This document shows, piece by piece, positions 1-10,820 of a DNA stretch of 64,000 nucleotides. This stretch comes from Guyanagaster necrorhizus (taxonomy: Eukaryota > Basidiomycota > Agaricomycetes > Agaricales > Physalacriaceae). Within the stretch, counting starts at the first letter, position 1. Each line of letters begins with the position of its first letter. A program made the position numbers and the translations under genes. The stretch lies in assembly GCF_019112545.1 (NCBI RefSeq), contig NW_025064885.1:633053-697052 (forward strand), given 5' to 3'. The notes beneath the pieces were generated by a model. The model was not told where the DNA came from and made no database searches. It saw only the letters and a list, made by a program, of their open reading frames with translations.

Positions 1-1
1 C

Positions 2-352
2 ATTCACGGCAGGAAAAATGTACACGCATCGCCGAAGAAGGGTGCTGCGTTTACTGATTTGCCAATTGAGGCTAGGCAAGATGAATTGCGAGCACTGTCC
101 AAGGAATTTGCTGCGAAGCCTTTACCGAGGGATCTGGTGGCTACAACGGGGACGGAGGCTGCCATTCTTAAGGCATCGTATGCGTATCTTTACGACTTGG
201 AGCAGCGTGCTGGCGCTGTGACGAAATGGACAAGGTTTCCTTGGGATGTGGCCATGCGGGAACTGTGTGGGGTTAAGGCTCGAGCTGCGGGGCGTTGGAA
301 GGCACTGAACGGTGATTTTTATGAGAGAATGATGATCAAGGCTCGACGATAA
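2..352 (+). CDS. RNA-dependent RNA polymerase, C-terminal end (partial)
   Basis: The frame is open from base 2 to a TAA at 350-352, giving about 116 residues with no start in the window, so the gene enters from the left edge. The segment resembles the extreme C-terminus of eukaryotic (QDE-1/RDR-type) RNA-dependent RNA polymerases: an Ala-Ser-Tyr-Ala-Tyr helix followed by the FPWDVAMRELCGVKARA block, which matches the conserved Phe-x-Trp-(x)n-Leu-Cys-x-Ile/Val-Lys ending of that family. These enzymes make double-stranded RNA from single-stranded templates in RNA silencing. The catalytic DxDGD loop would lie upstream, outside the window. The assignment rests on this tail alone and is moderately secure. 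Confidence 0.6.
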   Translation: MHGRKNVHASPKKGAAFTDLPIEARQDELRALSKEFAAKPLPRDLVATTGTEAAILKASYAYLYDLEQRAGAVTKWTRFPWDVAMRELCGVKARAAGRWKALNGDFYERMMIKARR

Positions 353-787
353 TTTCTGGGTCCTTTAGATCTTTATCTTTGTTGAGATTTGGACTGTATC
401 CAGAGTACATGCTTGTAAGACCTTTAGTATTTGGATTACAAACTCCTGAGGAGTTTCCCATTGACTTCTCATATTTATACTAGACTACTCCTTTTCTAGT
501 AGTTGCTACCTAATTCCTTCAATTTCCCTCGGATTCTTTCCTTACTCAGCATGCCGGAATGCCGGAATGCTCGAATTCTCTCACAGATTCCAACAATCTT
601 AGTACTTATTTAATTTTTCCATCTATTGGCTGAAATTCTGCTGTACATGTACTTTTTCGCAATGCGCAATGATATCCTTGGGCACTCTTGTAGACCAATT
701 GTAAACTTGGCTTGTACCATCTGATTACTTCGGTAATTACTACTCTCCTTAGGTTTGACGTGACGGGCGTGACGGTAACCCTCTGCA
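353..787. other. Intergenic gap
   Basis: This holds the 3' flank of the RdRP gene and the 5' flank of the AP-1 sigma gene. A short direct repeat of ATGCCGGA occurs near 550-570. I see no supported gene. Confidence 0.6.
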
Positions 788-1579
788 ATGATCAACTACA
801 TCCTCCTCGTTTCGCGGCAAGGTAGCACCTGCTAAAGGCATCGTTAGACGACGAGTTGACATCTGTTAAACAGGTAAAGTCCGCCTTGCGAAATGGTTTA
901 CGACAATGCCGCCCAAGGCCAAGGCCAAGATTGTCAAGGATGTCACGCAACTTGTATTAGCTCGCCGGACGAGGATGTGCAATTTCTTGGAATACAAGGG
1001 TGCGCTGGCGTCATGTTTTGGAAGAGATAAAGAGATGCTAATTGTATTGTGGCTGCAGATACCAAGGTGGTGTACCGTCGATATGCGTCGTTATTCTTTG
1101 TGTGTGGAATTGGCTCAAGCGATAATGAGTTGGTGACGCTGGAGATTATCCACCGATATGTGGAAGTGCTGGATCGGTATTTCGGGAATGTGAGGGCAGC
1201 GCTTTCGTCGTTGAGATCCGCTTCCTGAGAGTGCTTTCAGGTTTGCGAGCTGGATCTGTAGGTCGATGATTACGAAGGAAGTGTCCCGCTGAACATGCAT
1301 GTAGGATATTCAATTTCCAAAAAGCCTATGCTGTACGTCGGTGGCAGATACGCCGTTGGAGCAATGCTAACATGTGCTGCGCAGATATTGGATGAGCTGA
1401 TTATTTCTGGGGAGCTACAGGAGTCGTCAAAGAAATCCGTGCTCCGTGTGGTATGCAGATTAGTAGTTCCGGTTCCATGTGGCCTCTAACATCGTTCTCA
1501 GGTAACGCAATCGGACACGGTGGAGGAACAGGAAAACTCGGAGGACACGATAGGACGACTGGGATCACGCGTCGGTTAG
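788..1579 (+). CDS. APS1: AP-1 clathrin adaptor complex sigma subunit
   Basis: This is the small (sigma) subunit of the AP-1 adaptor, which helps sort cargo into clathrin vesicles at the trans-Golgi and endosomes. Exons by frame and splice signals are 788-821, 874-999, 1059-1189, 1241-1257, 1305-1332, 1385-1450 and 1502-1579. The joined product is about 160 residues, the usual family length. It starts [19 protein letters not shown] and contains [36 protein letters not shown], the [10 protein letters not shown] block and [15 protein letters not shown]. The [11 protein letters not shown] tail distinguishes AP-1 sigma from AP-2 sigma. Exon 4 is only 17 nt and exon 5 only 28 nt, so automatic gene callers may miss them. 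Confidence 0.95.
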
Positions 1580-2045
1580 GACCCTCGATTGAATTGAAAA
1601 CGTATCTTTGAATTTTATTTTTTTTGCAAGGTCCCATGATGTAGGGCAGGAGTGCCAGTGCCTACATATTATATATAATATGGAGATTATAGTTGGTGGA
1701 GCGGAAGCCCGGCTGCAATGCTCTTCCGAGTATTGGCGGAAATATATTTTGAACCGTTTTTGGGTGAAATGGAAGATGAAAATGAAGTGAAGGTAGCAAG
1801 GGTGGTAAAGTGGGCGTAAGTAGGGCACTCGGCAGCCTTTCTCACTGCCAAGCGTGCGTGATTCTCAGCGATGAAGCGGGTCACCGAAACAGGCGAAATT
1901 GGGACCAAGACTCGCCGTATCATCCAATCAGAGGCGGTGCCTGGCGGGATCATATCTAAATAAAAGGCCCCCATTTTCGGCTCGAATCCCATCCTTATAA
2001 CCCTTTACCCAACTACCACCATCTCCCTCATTCCCGTCGCTCGCC
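1580..2045 (+). promoter_or_regulatory. Glutamine synthetase 5' region
   Basis: This 466-bp gap separates the AP-1 sigma stop from the glutamine synthetase start. It carries a CCAAT box at 1924-1928 and a TATA-like TAAATAAA at 1957-1964, about 80-90 bp upstream of the ATG, followed by a pyrimidine-rich leader. I see no gene in it. The promoter role is inferred from position and motifs. Confidence 0.5.
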
Positions 2046-3320
2046 ATGGCCTTCGCCTACCACAATGATCTCCTTGCTCCTTACCTCGCACTCCCCCAAG
2101 GCGAGAAAGTCCAAGCCGAGTGTGAGGATCCAACTTGCTCTCTCTCGAGTCACATCTAATCTTATTTCAGATGTTTGGATCGATGGCGATGGTGGTCTTC
2201 GCTCGAAGACTACGGTCAGTGCGGTGCTGCCACTAATCCCGATGTCCCACTCATTGTTATTGTCTATCTAGACCGTGAGCAAGAAGGTCACCGACATTGG
2301 CACTCTCCGTATCTGGGACTTTGATGGCTCTTCCACCAACCAAGCACCTGGTCATGATTCTGATGTCTACCTTCGTCCAGCGGCCATCTTTAAAGACCCC
2401 TTTCGTGGCGGCGACAATATCCTCGTTCTTGCCGAGACCTACAACAACGACGGAACTCCCAACAAAACAAACTTCCGTCATCATGCCAAGAAGGTCATGG
2501 ATCAGGCAAAGGACACCCAACCTTGGTTCGGTCTAGAGCAGGAGTACACCCTCTTTGACCTCGATGGTCACCCCTACGGATGGCCCAAGGGTGGTTTCCC
2601 CGGGCCTCAGGGACCCTATTACTGCGGTGCTGGTACGCCCATGACGTCTGCACCATTGGCATTGTGACCAAATCTTAATAATAGGCGCTGGAAAGGTCTT
2701 CGCCCGTGATGTGATTGAAGCCCACTATCGCGCATGCTTGTATGCCGGTGTCAATATCAGTGGTATTAATGCCGAAGTCATGCCGTCTCAGTGGGAGTTC
2801 CAGGTTGGTCCATGCGAGGGTATCTCCATGGGCGATCATCTCTGGATGGCTCGCTACCTCTTGGTGCGCATTGCTGAGCAGTGGGGCATCAAGGTTTCTT
2901 TCCACCCTAAGCCCCTTGCTGGTGACTGGAATGGTGCTGGATGTCACACCAACTACAGTACCAAGGCTATGCGTGAACCCGGAGGAATGCAGGCGATTGA
3001 GACGGCGATTGAGAAGCTTAGCAAGAAGCATAATGAGCACATTGCTGTGTACGGAGAGGACAACGAGCTCCGGCTTACAGGCCGCCATGAAACTGGTCAC
3101 ATCAGCCAGTTCAGCTCTGGTGTTGCCAACCGCGGAGCTTCCATCCGTGTTCCTCGTCATGTTGCCGCTCAGGGATATGGCTATCTCGAAGACAGGCGAC
3201 CTGCTTCCAATATTGGTCAGTCCTGTCGCCACTGAGCATGATTGACACTGATGATCTTCTGAAACAGACCCCTACCGTGTCACTAGTATCATTGTTGAGA
3301 CAACTGTCCTTGACAAGTAG
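2046..3320 (+). CDS. GLN1: Glutamine synthetase (glutamate-ammonia ligase)
   Basis: The enzyme condenses glutamate and ammonium to glutamine with ATP, the main ammonium assimilation step in the cytosol. Exons are 2046-2121, 2171-2214, 2272-2632, 2685-3215 and 3268-3320, giving 354 residues, typical of eukaryotic GSII. Recognisable blocks are [33 protein letters not shown], the catalytic [29 protein letters not shown], the ATP-binding block with [14 protein letters not shown], and [10 protein letters not shown] near the end. It closes with [17 protein letters not shown]. No broken motif is seen, so it should be functional. The preceding gap supplies a CCAAT/TATA-type promoter. Confidence 0.97.
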
Positions 3321-3889
3321 ATATTATGAGGGTAGACTTAAAGTAGAAGACTTGTACGGAAAATGTTATGCCTCGTGTCGTGTTGTACTCTCGATTTTAG
3401 TATGGAAGCACCGAGTGAGCATCCATCTCGCGCTAATTGTATAGTATCACTTGGGTTTATCCGGCAGCTGAAATATTATGTGCAGAATCATGGTGATTAA
3501 TAGCACCGCAGTCCATTTTCCAAGGACACCATTTGCTAAACGACACACCTCTTATGTCCACGGGACAGCCACTACAATACAGCGGCCATGAGGCGGTGCA
3601 CGATTAAGTACAACTTACGAGTTCATCTGTCGTCTCCCAACTCAATTCAGCCCATGAGCTCTTTCTGCCACTCAGACGAGGATCTTTAGCGGATAGCTAG
3701 ACAGTACTTGGACGTAGGCGAACACATGGGGAATTATTACTCCTCAGATCCGACTTGGGCGGACCGTTATAACATTCGAGAAAAGAAAGTGAGTCAAGAA
3801 GAACAGCATCGGGAGGCTTGGCGTGTCAGATCAACGTATTATACAACTCTTGTATCGAAATTGAGGGCGTATACCCACAACCCCTTCCA
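3321..3889. other. Intergenic gap between convergent genes
   Basis: This 569-bp stretch lies between the 3' ends of glutamine synthetase (+) and DCC1 (-). I find no supported gene. The plus-strand open frame that begins near 3708 is mainly antisense to the DCC1 3' exon. Confidence 0.6.
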
Positions 3890-5269
3890 TCACCCGTTAT
3901 ACTGGGCTCTAGATGTGTACCACACAGTCCCGGAGTCGTTTATTGACCTAGCGTACTTAAGGAGTAATTTATCCCTCTCCTTGGAATTGATAGCAATGTC
4001 GGCAAGAAACGGTTCAATATCCTCAGCTTTCCAACGTGACCGCGAGAGGAAAAGATCCGCGAAGCGAGGCGCTGGTTCTACGGGCAAAGCGGAAGATGGG
4101 AAATACCTGAAGAGGTCGTTTCTTGATGGCGCCGTAAGATAGTTACCCTGGAAAATAAATGAACAAGCAGGAAGACGAGGTTGATTATAGCCGCACAGAT
4201 AGAAGCTCCACAGACACGAGAGATTCAAAAGCATCACCGACGACAGATTTCCAGGTTGTCAAGAGATCGTCCTCGGCAATGGGATTGTCCTGCCCGGCTC
4301 AAATTAGGCCACTACACCGGTAAAAATGGAGGAGCAAACCTTGAACGGCCGTAATATACTTAAACCAACTTCTCGTACCACGCTTGTCACATCCATTTTC
4401 CAGATTCCTTGGCGTATCTCACCGAACCAGCCCATAACTTGAGTAGATACCGTCCGGGGAACCTCGTGCACATCCGCGAGTGCCGATGAGAGAATCTCGA
4501 CACTCGTTGCAGCATGGGACAAGGAATGAGAGACAAGAAGGTTGAGAATCATCTCTAGTATAGTCTTGAGATAGCCAGGCGCGATAGGTCGAAGTTCACC
4601 TGTGATAGCATGAGCGAGTTGTGGAGAGCTCACAAGGATGTGCTTACCGTTGACGATCAGGATGTGCATGTCTATAAGTCCACGCGATAGTTCCATGTCG
4701 CTTGCCTGGATAACACTACGGGCATCCTCAAACATAACTTGGTTTCTCTTCTGTGTCGCGTCAATAGGAAAATCGCGCCGAGCAATCCGGGCAACTCACA
4801 TTTCCCTCCTGATCATCATCCATATCCTCCTCGGCTGACTGCTCATCGTATTCATTTCCCCTTAGCATAGCCAAAAGTTTATGCAATCTGGGAACCGTAG
4901 GTGCCAGTTCAAGGATCTCATTCACTTGATCGCGTATAACGATGCTGTCGTCGGACAAGTCGAGATCGGACGCGTTGGGAGGCGTTACGACGAGAACAGA
5001 ATTGGATAGAACAACCGAGCGCATCGTGTATGTCGTGTCGTTTGTACACAAGACGGCATCTTCGCCTGTCTGACCTCGAACTGTGAACCTGAAGACGAAC
5101 ACCTTAATTACGTTGACGGAAGAACGTTGATTGTCTTTTACCGGGGAGGGTTTGAACTTTCGATAGCACTTTCGATTAGCTTGCAAAGGTCGGATGGCAG
5201 TTCAATTAGCTTGAATGTACCGGATTCTGTGCTGGACGACGTGGAAAAATACAGATCGCATTCCGACAT
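3890..5269 (-). CDS. DCC1: Sister chromatid cohesion protein DCC1
   Basis: DCC1 is a subunit of the alternative Ctf18-RFC clamp loader (with Ctf8), which acts on PCNA at forks and supports cohesion. The chosen start gives MSECDLYFSTSSSTESGTFK. Exon 1 is 5142-5269 and the first intron 5089-5141. Then come FTVRGQTGEDAVLCTNDTTY, a long acidic segment, the IQASDMELSRGL helix that matches the family, and the C-terminal winged-helix block containing RFADLFLSRSRWKAEDIEPF, IAINSKERDKLLLKYAR and a terminal WYTSRAQYNG. Four introns fit the frame. The same frame stays open well upstream of this ATG (see the 5270-5692 entry), so an N-terminal extension cannot be excluded. Confidence 0.85.
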
Positions 5270-5692
5270 GATGGCAAGAGCAAACAGGATTTGTTTGTGG
5301 CACGGGAAAACTCCAAAACAGCATGGACGAGGTGATTTCAAGTTGAACCAACCTTTTCGGACTTGATATTCTTCAATGGAAGACTCTGCACCGCCTATCA
5401 CAGCATAGATATGGATGGGCTGACGGCGATACCCTCTAGCGAAAATATCGGAGAAGGAAAGAAATACTTCCCAGTCATCGCTTGGTAGAGGAATGGAAGC
5501 AGCCGCCGTGACGCACAGGCCCTACTGACGAAAGTTCTTGATTGCGATGGAGCCTGTCAGCTTGCTGGATCAGACTCAGAGAAGATATAATGCATACTAG
5601 AAGTGGTGAAATACAAAAAAAGCTGGTAGTCTTACACAGCAATCATCCTGACAGTATCAAAGACAAAGGGAATTCTACATGATAAGAACGAA
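5270..5692 (-). other. Coding-like open stretch upstream of DCC1, unassigned
   Basis: On the minus strand a Met-less open frame runs from about 5520 straight into the DCC1 start. It encodes a protein-like stretch including PLPSDDWEVFLSFSDIF and QPIHIYAVIGG. A TAG lies just upstream, and the same frame looks coding again beyond it (IAIKNFRQ). I do not recognise a family. It could be a missed exon, an N-terminal extension of DCC1, or a gene remnant. The rest of the gap shows nothing. Confidence 0.3.
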
Positions 5693-7417
5693 CTAATGTT
5701 TGGATCGTGTCTTGATGGCTTTGGGTAGATTTCTGACTCCATACCCATCAGGGCGGAAATCGTCGTCATCGACACCAACAGCTTCAGACTTCCTCTTTCT
5801 CGACTTCTTTGAAGGTGATCCTGCATATGGTTGGGGTGCCACGAAAGGATTGTCCTTCAATGCGTAAACGGCGTCCCACAAATATGCACAAGTGTCATTG
5901 CGCATCCGAATATCGTCAAATGAAGAACGAACGGCATAACGGAGGTTGTATATGGCCTTGGCCTTTTTCTCCAAAGGATCTGACGCCATAACATACACCA
6001 AGACGCCTACAGTTACTTTTATTCACCCGGAAAAACCGACAGCGAAGATACAGACTCACACATAAAGACGAATTCAACCGGAGCCACTCGCTCGGACATC
6101 TTGCTGAAGGCACTGTTATACTTTTTATCTGAAACAATTTGACAGATATTCTTGAGCAAGGTCTGCATTTCGTTTTTTAGCTGTTCGCGTGGGGGATCCT
6201 GGCGGTTGAGCCAGCTTTCAAGCTTTTGGGCCGCTAGCATGGGTCGTGTCTGAATGACATCGCAGCAAAACATGGCGTAGGCAAGATTGGAAAAATCGCG
6301 GCTGCGTTTGGTGTCCCAGATTATGAAGTCGGATATGCCGCCGTCGACACGGAGGAACTTTTGAACAAGATCCCCGACCCATCTGGTGCGCATTTCAGTG
6401 GCATTACTTAGACTAACATCAGCACCAAAAGGACGTACTCGGAGTACGGTGTAGAAATTGCCTGTAGCCGTTCTGAAAAGTATGTTTAGTCTCATAGGAT
6501 ACTCAAAATGCAGGTCAGCTAACACACCAGCTGGCGTCAATGCTACACCCAGTTGTACTCTCTGAAATATATCCCTGACGGCGCTTTCAGTTAGAGCGGT
6601 ATAGAGAACTACGATATACTTATTATTTAATAAATCAATATGAATTGGATACTATCAGGCTCACCGCATGGCATCACTTTCTTCGCAAAGAGATCTTTGT
6701 ATCCCTGGGGCAACTCTGCGCGCGTACTCTTCGTCGATTGCGATGTTGTGTACCACCAATTCTTCCTGGACCTTTGATCCTTACCTAACTACACTGAGCA
6801 ACGAGTGGCATAGGTGTGATCGACGTTAGGCATACATGGTATCTGAGTGCAAACATTTAGACACGTTCTTTGGACACAAGCAAAAAGACGTACTTGGCCA
6901 TCAATAAACTTTTGTATGGATGTAAGACGCTAGAATTGATACTCAGAGCGATGTAAAAGATGGACAAACTCGAGTGCTCACTTGCTTGCCGTCCACGCAG
7001 ACTCGCACTTCCTCTCCATCATCATCCAAGGTTACAGCAAAAACCACAGGTGGAATGTAGAAGTTTCGGAATATAGAATCTATCAGCAGGCTCTGTTTTG
7101 CTTCTGACCAGACGACATCTATTGAAAATGAGGCAAGGATGGAGTCGGGGTAGCAGTCCACACACCTCGCTGCCAGGTTGGATTCAGATCAACTATGCCT
7201 TCATGAATATAGTCTGGACATTATTTCAGTCAAATTTGTGCAAACAATGAAATTTATTCGCACCATGCAGCTGCTTAGTGGTGAACAGCTCTGTCGTAGG
7301 CTCAGGATGAGGTTCAACGATCTTGAAGGAATCAGGGTCATCGTCCTCGTCCTCATCATCGTAAACTTGGTCTCCCTCGTCAACATACTCGTCTTGGTCT
7401 TCGTCTTTGGGAGGCAT
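5693..7417 (-). CDS. DUF262 (ParB/GmrSD-N-like) domain protein
   Basis: The protein starts MPPKDEDQDEYVDEGD with a strongly acidic leader; an in-frame ATG three codons upstream at 7426 is an alternative start. A DUF262 domain follows: YIHEGIVDLNPTWQRDVVW, QSLLIDSIFRNFYIPPVVFA and the signature VDGKQRLTSIQKFIDGQ. After it come RKNWWYTT, an all-helical middle, and a Lys/Arg-rich tail (KKSRKRK) that may be a nuclear signal. At least seven short introns are needed, several confirmed by restoring conserved motifs. In bacteria DUF262 forms the N-terminal half of GmrS/D-type restriction proteins. The role of the fungal single-domain proteins is not known to me. No HNH (DUF1524) nuclease half is visible. 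Confidence 0.8.
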
Positions 7418-7516
7418 GGAGAGCAACAGAGGGGCGTTCGAGCAGGAACGATTCGAACACGGTCACGGTTCCAGTTCAAGTTGTGTCTATTTTAAGCCTC
7501 TATTATTCTTACCTCC

Positions 7517-8891
7517 ATGGCAAATCCCAAGATCCCCCTTCCTGAGTACCTAAAGGCCCTTACTACCCATGGCCTATCTATGCAAAAGGCAATGCAGATA
7601 TCTGGTCAAATGTACGGTTTTGCTTCCAAGTCTAGGTCTGGGCACAGCAACGCTCACCGGAGGAATCCACAGATACAAGACATTCAACACTCCTGCTCAG
7701 CTTTCAGAATTATCTCAGCTAAAACTCAAGGCTTGCGGTATTGATGACAAGGACGACCGCAAAATGATCATGTCTGCTATCCGAAAGGCTGGGTATATCT
7801 CTGACTCACAGCAAGAAGCTGGCTCTAGTGACCAGCCTACGACAACTGTTGAAAAGCTGGTCTGCCTCGGTGCTCCTTGGCTTTGGCTCAGGTCTTACTT
7901 CTTCATATTAGTCCACTCCAACGAAGAAACGGAAACATGAAGCTAAAGACGTCAACGAATTCTTACCGGATGGTCCTACTGATGAAGCCGCGAAATACGG
8001 GAGCTTGGATTTCAACGAAGTATTGGATATAAATGTTAGTAATCCGGTTGTCTGCAGTACACTGTCATATTCAATCATACTCAGGTCCTCCTTAAGAAGA
8101 GCACTATTATCAATCGCGCACCTCTAATGACCGCGTGGGCCATGATTGTTTCTGAGCGACTCGGATTTCGGAGAGAAGAGGCTCTGAGTATTGGTGCGTT
8201 GCACGCAACGAATGACACGAATAACCTCCACTGATACACCAGAACCGTGATCCAAAGCCTCTGTATACACCGAAATGAATGCTCTCTCCAAAGGAGTGTC
8301 GCTAGGAATATACCAGGACGGTAAACAGAAAGGCTTAGATGCAATAAAAGGCGGTTCCCAGCCTTACGTCGAGTTGATGGGCAGAAGGTTGGTGCCAGGT
8401 CTTTCCGACTTTTGAATATTTCTGACAATCACGCTAGAATGTATGTCCTTCTGTAGCCTCAGATGCCGATCTCATAGCCGTTACCCAGTCCCCTCTATCA
8501 ATCCCAGTCCAACCAATGGCGCGCCCTGCTCAACGGCAAACCCGCTCAGCCCAGTTACCCTTTCTCCTATATATCCCGATCCTTTCGTCAAACAACACCC
8601 CATATAATTGGGGCATTACGACTGCTAGCAGAAAGCTTCGCTCCGAAGGAACTCAATAACAAGGGTTGGGCTCTATATGCTGAATTTCGACCCTCGGTAA
8701 ACGGGTGGGGGGAGAGATCCGAAGTTAAATGCGAAACCATACTAAGCTTACGGAATACAGCCGTGAAACCCGCAGAGACAACTGGCGCATCGAAGGAAGT
8801 GTTATCATCTCTCGACATTGTACAGTTCGAGGAATGTGCATCATCAAGCGGTATCCAAGCACCCAAACGACAGAGGATTTCTGACAACTAG
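7517..8891 (+). CDS. Conserved fungal protein of unknown function, SAM-like N-terminus
   Basis: The protein starts MANPKIPLPEYLKALTTHGL. A short helical, SAM-like region (TPAQLSELSQLKLKACGIDD) is followed by a linker with a basic TPTKKRKHE patch. Then comes a conserved-looking core: RAPLMTAWAMIVSERLGF, SVYTEMNALSKGVSLGIYQ, SYISRSFRQTTPHIIGALR, GWALYAEFRPSVNGWGER. It ends KRQRISDN. Frame changes imply at least five introns; the first (about 7605-7647) is only 43 nt, and the boundary near 8390-8490 is uncertain. The start lies 99 bp from that of the divergent DUF262 gene. The patches of Lys/Arg suggest a nuclear protein, but this is inference and I name no function. Confidence 0.7.
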
Positions 8892-9006
8892 CCAGCGGTC
8901 AGGGAAATGAGCTGGTAAATTGTAGGATAGGACGGCCTATAGGCTTATATGTAAAGTATTCTACGACATGTCCGATGTTCAAACGACAAAATAGTATCTT
9001 ACCCGT

Positions 9007-10600
9007 TTAAAGATTTTTGATAATTGCGGAAGTGAACTCCGAGGTTGTGGCAGACCCTTGGAACAGGTTTACTATCTCTTGTTGGTTGTGGAAGGAAAGC
9101 AGCGTACCTCCCATGTCGACGGTTCTAACTTTTCCTGCATTGATGACACCGAAGGTCGCGCTTGCAATGTTGTTGGCGATAGAGTCAAGTCTAACAATAG
9201 CATGAATCTTCAGCGACTTCCAACGGGACAGTTTGGGGATACTGACCCCAGATGTCTCAACATCATCGTCGCACTTAGGATCATAGCAGCAGGGTTAGCC
9301 TTGTTAGTACCCATGATATCGTTCGCGACGTGGCGACATCCCGGTTCGAACAGCGCGTAATCCTGCCATGCCAATATTATTAGTGAAATCGACCAAAGTC
9401 AATGGAATATACGCTAACCCTTCCAACGTTACAACCTGGGACGATGCCAGGGCCACCAACAAGGGCTGCGCCGATATTCGAAACAATGGCACCGTACAAG
9501 TTTGGCATGACCATGACATCGAACTGGCCGGGCTTCGCGACAAGCTGCATCGAACTGTACACAATGATGGTATCATGAAAATGCATTAGAAGGAGAAGAT
9601 AAGCTGACGTGTTGTCGACGATCATGTCATTGAATGCAATACCAGATGATTTATACTCCTCCGCGACGCGCCGGAACGTGTTGAGGAAAAGGCCATCACC
9701 AAGTTTCATGATGTTAGCTTTATGCACGCAAGTGACTTTCTGCATTGCCGTAAGAGTATATGACGGTTACTGAACCAAATGAGGCGTACCTTTCTGTTGT
9801 TTTTCAGGGCAAAGTCAAAGGCAAAACGCGAGATACGTTCAGCCTTGGCGCGAGTGGAGACCTTTAAGCTCTCGACCACACCGGGATAACTTTGGTGCTC
9901 CAAGCCAGAATACTCACCCTCCGTATTCTCTCGAATGATAGCAAAATCAACATTGGAATGACGGGTAGGAAATCCTGGTAGAGACTTGCAAAGAACAACG
10001 GAGGCATAAATATCCAGTTGCTGGCGCATTGCTACGTTCCAAGAGATGTGACCGGATTGAGAGATGGGGGTAAAAAGAATGCCTGAAAGGAATATAAGAA
10101 AGCGCCGAAAACTGGAAAAGAGAAGAGACGAACCCTTCAAACCCACTCTGTTCCTCTTCAGACTTTCCATGGCCTGCTTGAAGAGAGCTTCTCCTGATGA
10201 AGACATACCAGAGACATCATATTGTTCCCATTCAATGGGAGCGTTGACATGCTCGAAAATTTCCTTCACAGAGTCGGTGATCTCTTGGCCAATACCATCA
10301 CCGGGTATAAGTGTAACCTGAGCGGCTCATATGTCGGCAGACACGACGACGACAGAACAGAAGAAAGCATACGGTATATACGCCGCCATATTTCGTTGGT
10401 GACTGCGAAAAGCCGTCAGCGTTAGGCGAACAGAAGATGACGACGTAAATATACTCTTTGCGTTAGTTTTGGGAAACCCGCCGAGAGTGTCGTGGCAGTT
10501 CTCTGACATGAATATGAGACCCAGGGCGCTTTAAAAGATAATAAAAACGTACGTGAGAGAAGGCAGGACGCGCAGATGCCGCAATCGCGCTGCGGAACAT
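9007..10600 (-). CDS. IDH1: NAD-dependent isocitrate dehydrogenase subunit 1, mitochondrial
   Basis: Regulatory-type subunit of the mitochondrial NAD-IDH octamer, which oxidises isocitrate to 2-oxoglutarate in the TCA cycle. Exon 1 encodes [16 protein letters not shown], an apparent mitochondrial presequence. The mature part begins [23 protein letters not shown]1 rather than IDH2 identity is supported by [15 protein letters not shown], the [20 protein letters not shown] block and PGVVESLKV. Further motifs are [18 protein letters not shown] and [20 protein letters not shown]. It ends with SAIIKNL and a TAA at 9007-9009. Introns are numerous and short. The catalytic partner IDH2 lies at 23662-25476 on the other strand. 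Confidence 0.93.
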
Positions 10601-10820
10601 GGCAGACGTCGATGAAGGTGGGTAAAGGTAAAGTGTTCAGTTGTCGGACGAGACCGTATCCGAATACAAATTCACCACGTGACTTGTGGCAGCTATCAAT
10701 CGGAGAATCACATGAAATTGACAGTTTGTATCACCACTTTTAATTATCTTGGGGCGAAAACCTGGGTCCGTTTGCTGGCTTTATATACACCTGCTCATCG
10801 GAGCACTACATTCGTTTTTC

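Noticed and set aside
3708..4142. 144-codon plus-strand ORF
   Set aside because: It is mainly antisense to the DCC1 3' exon, which has clear family motifs; the ORF has no ATG start and no motif.
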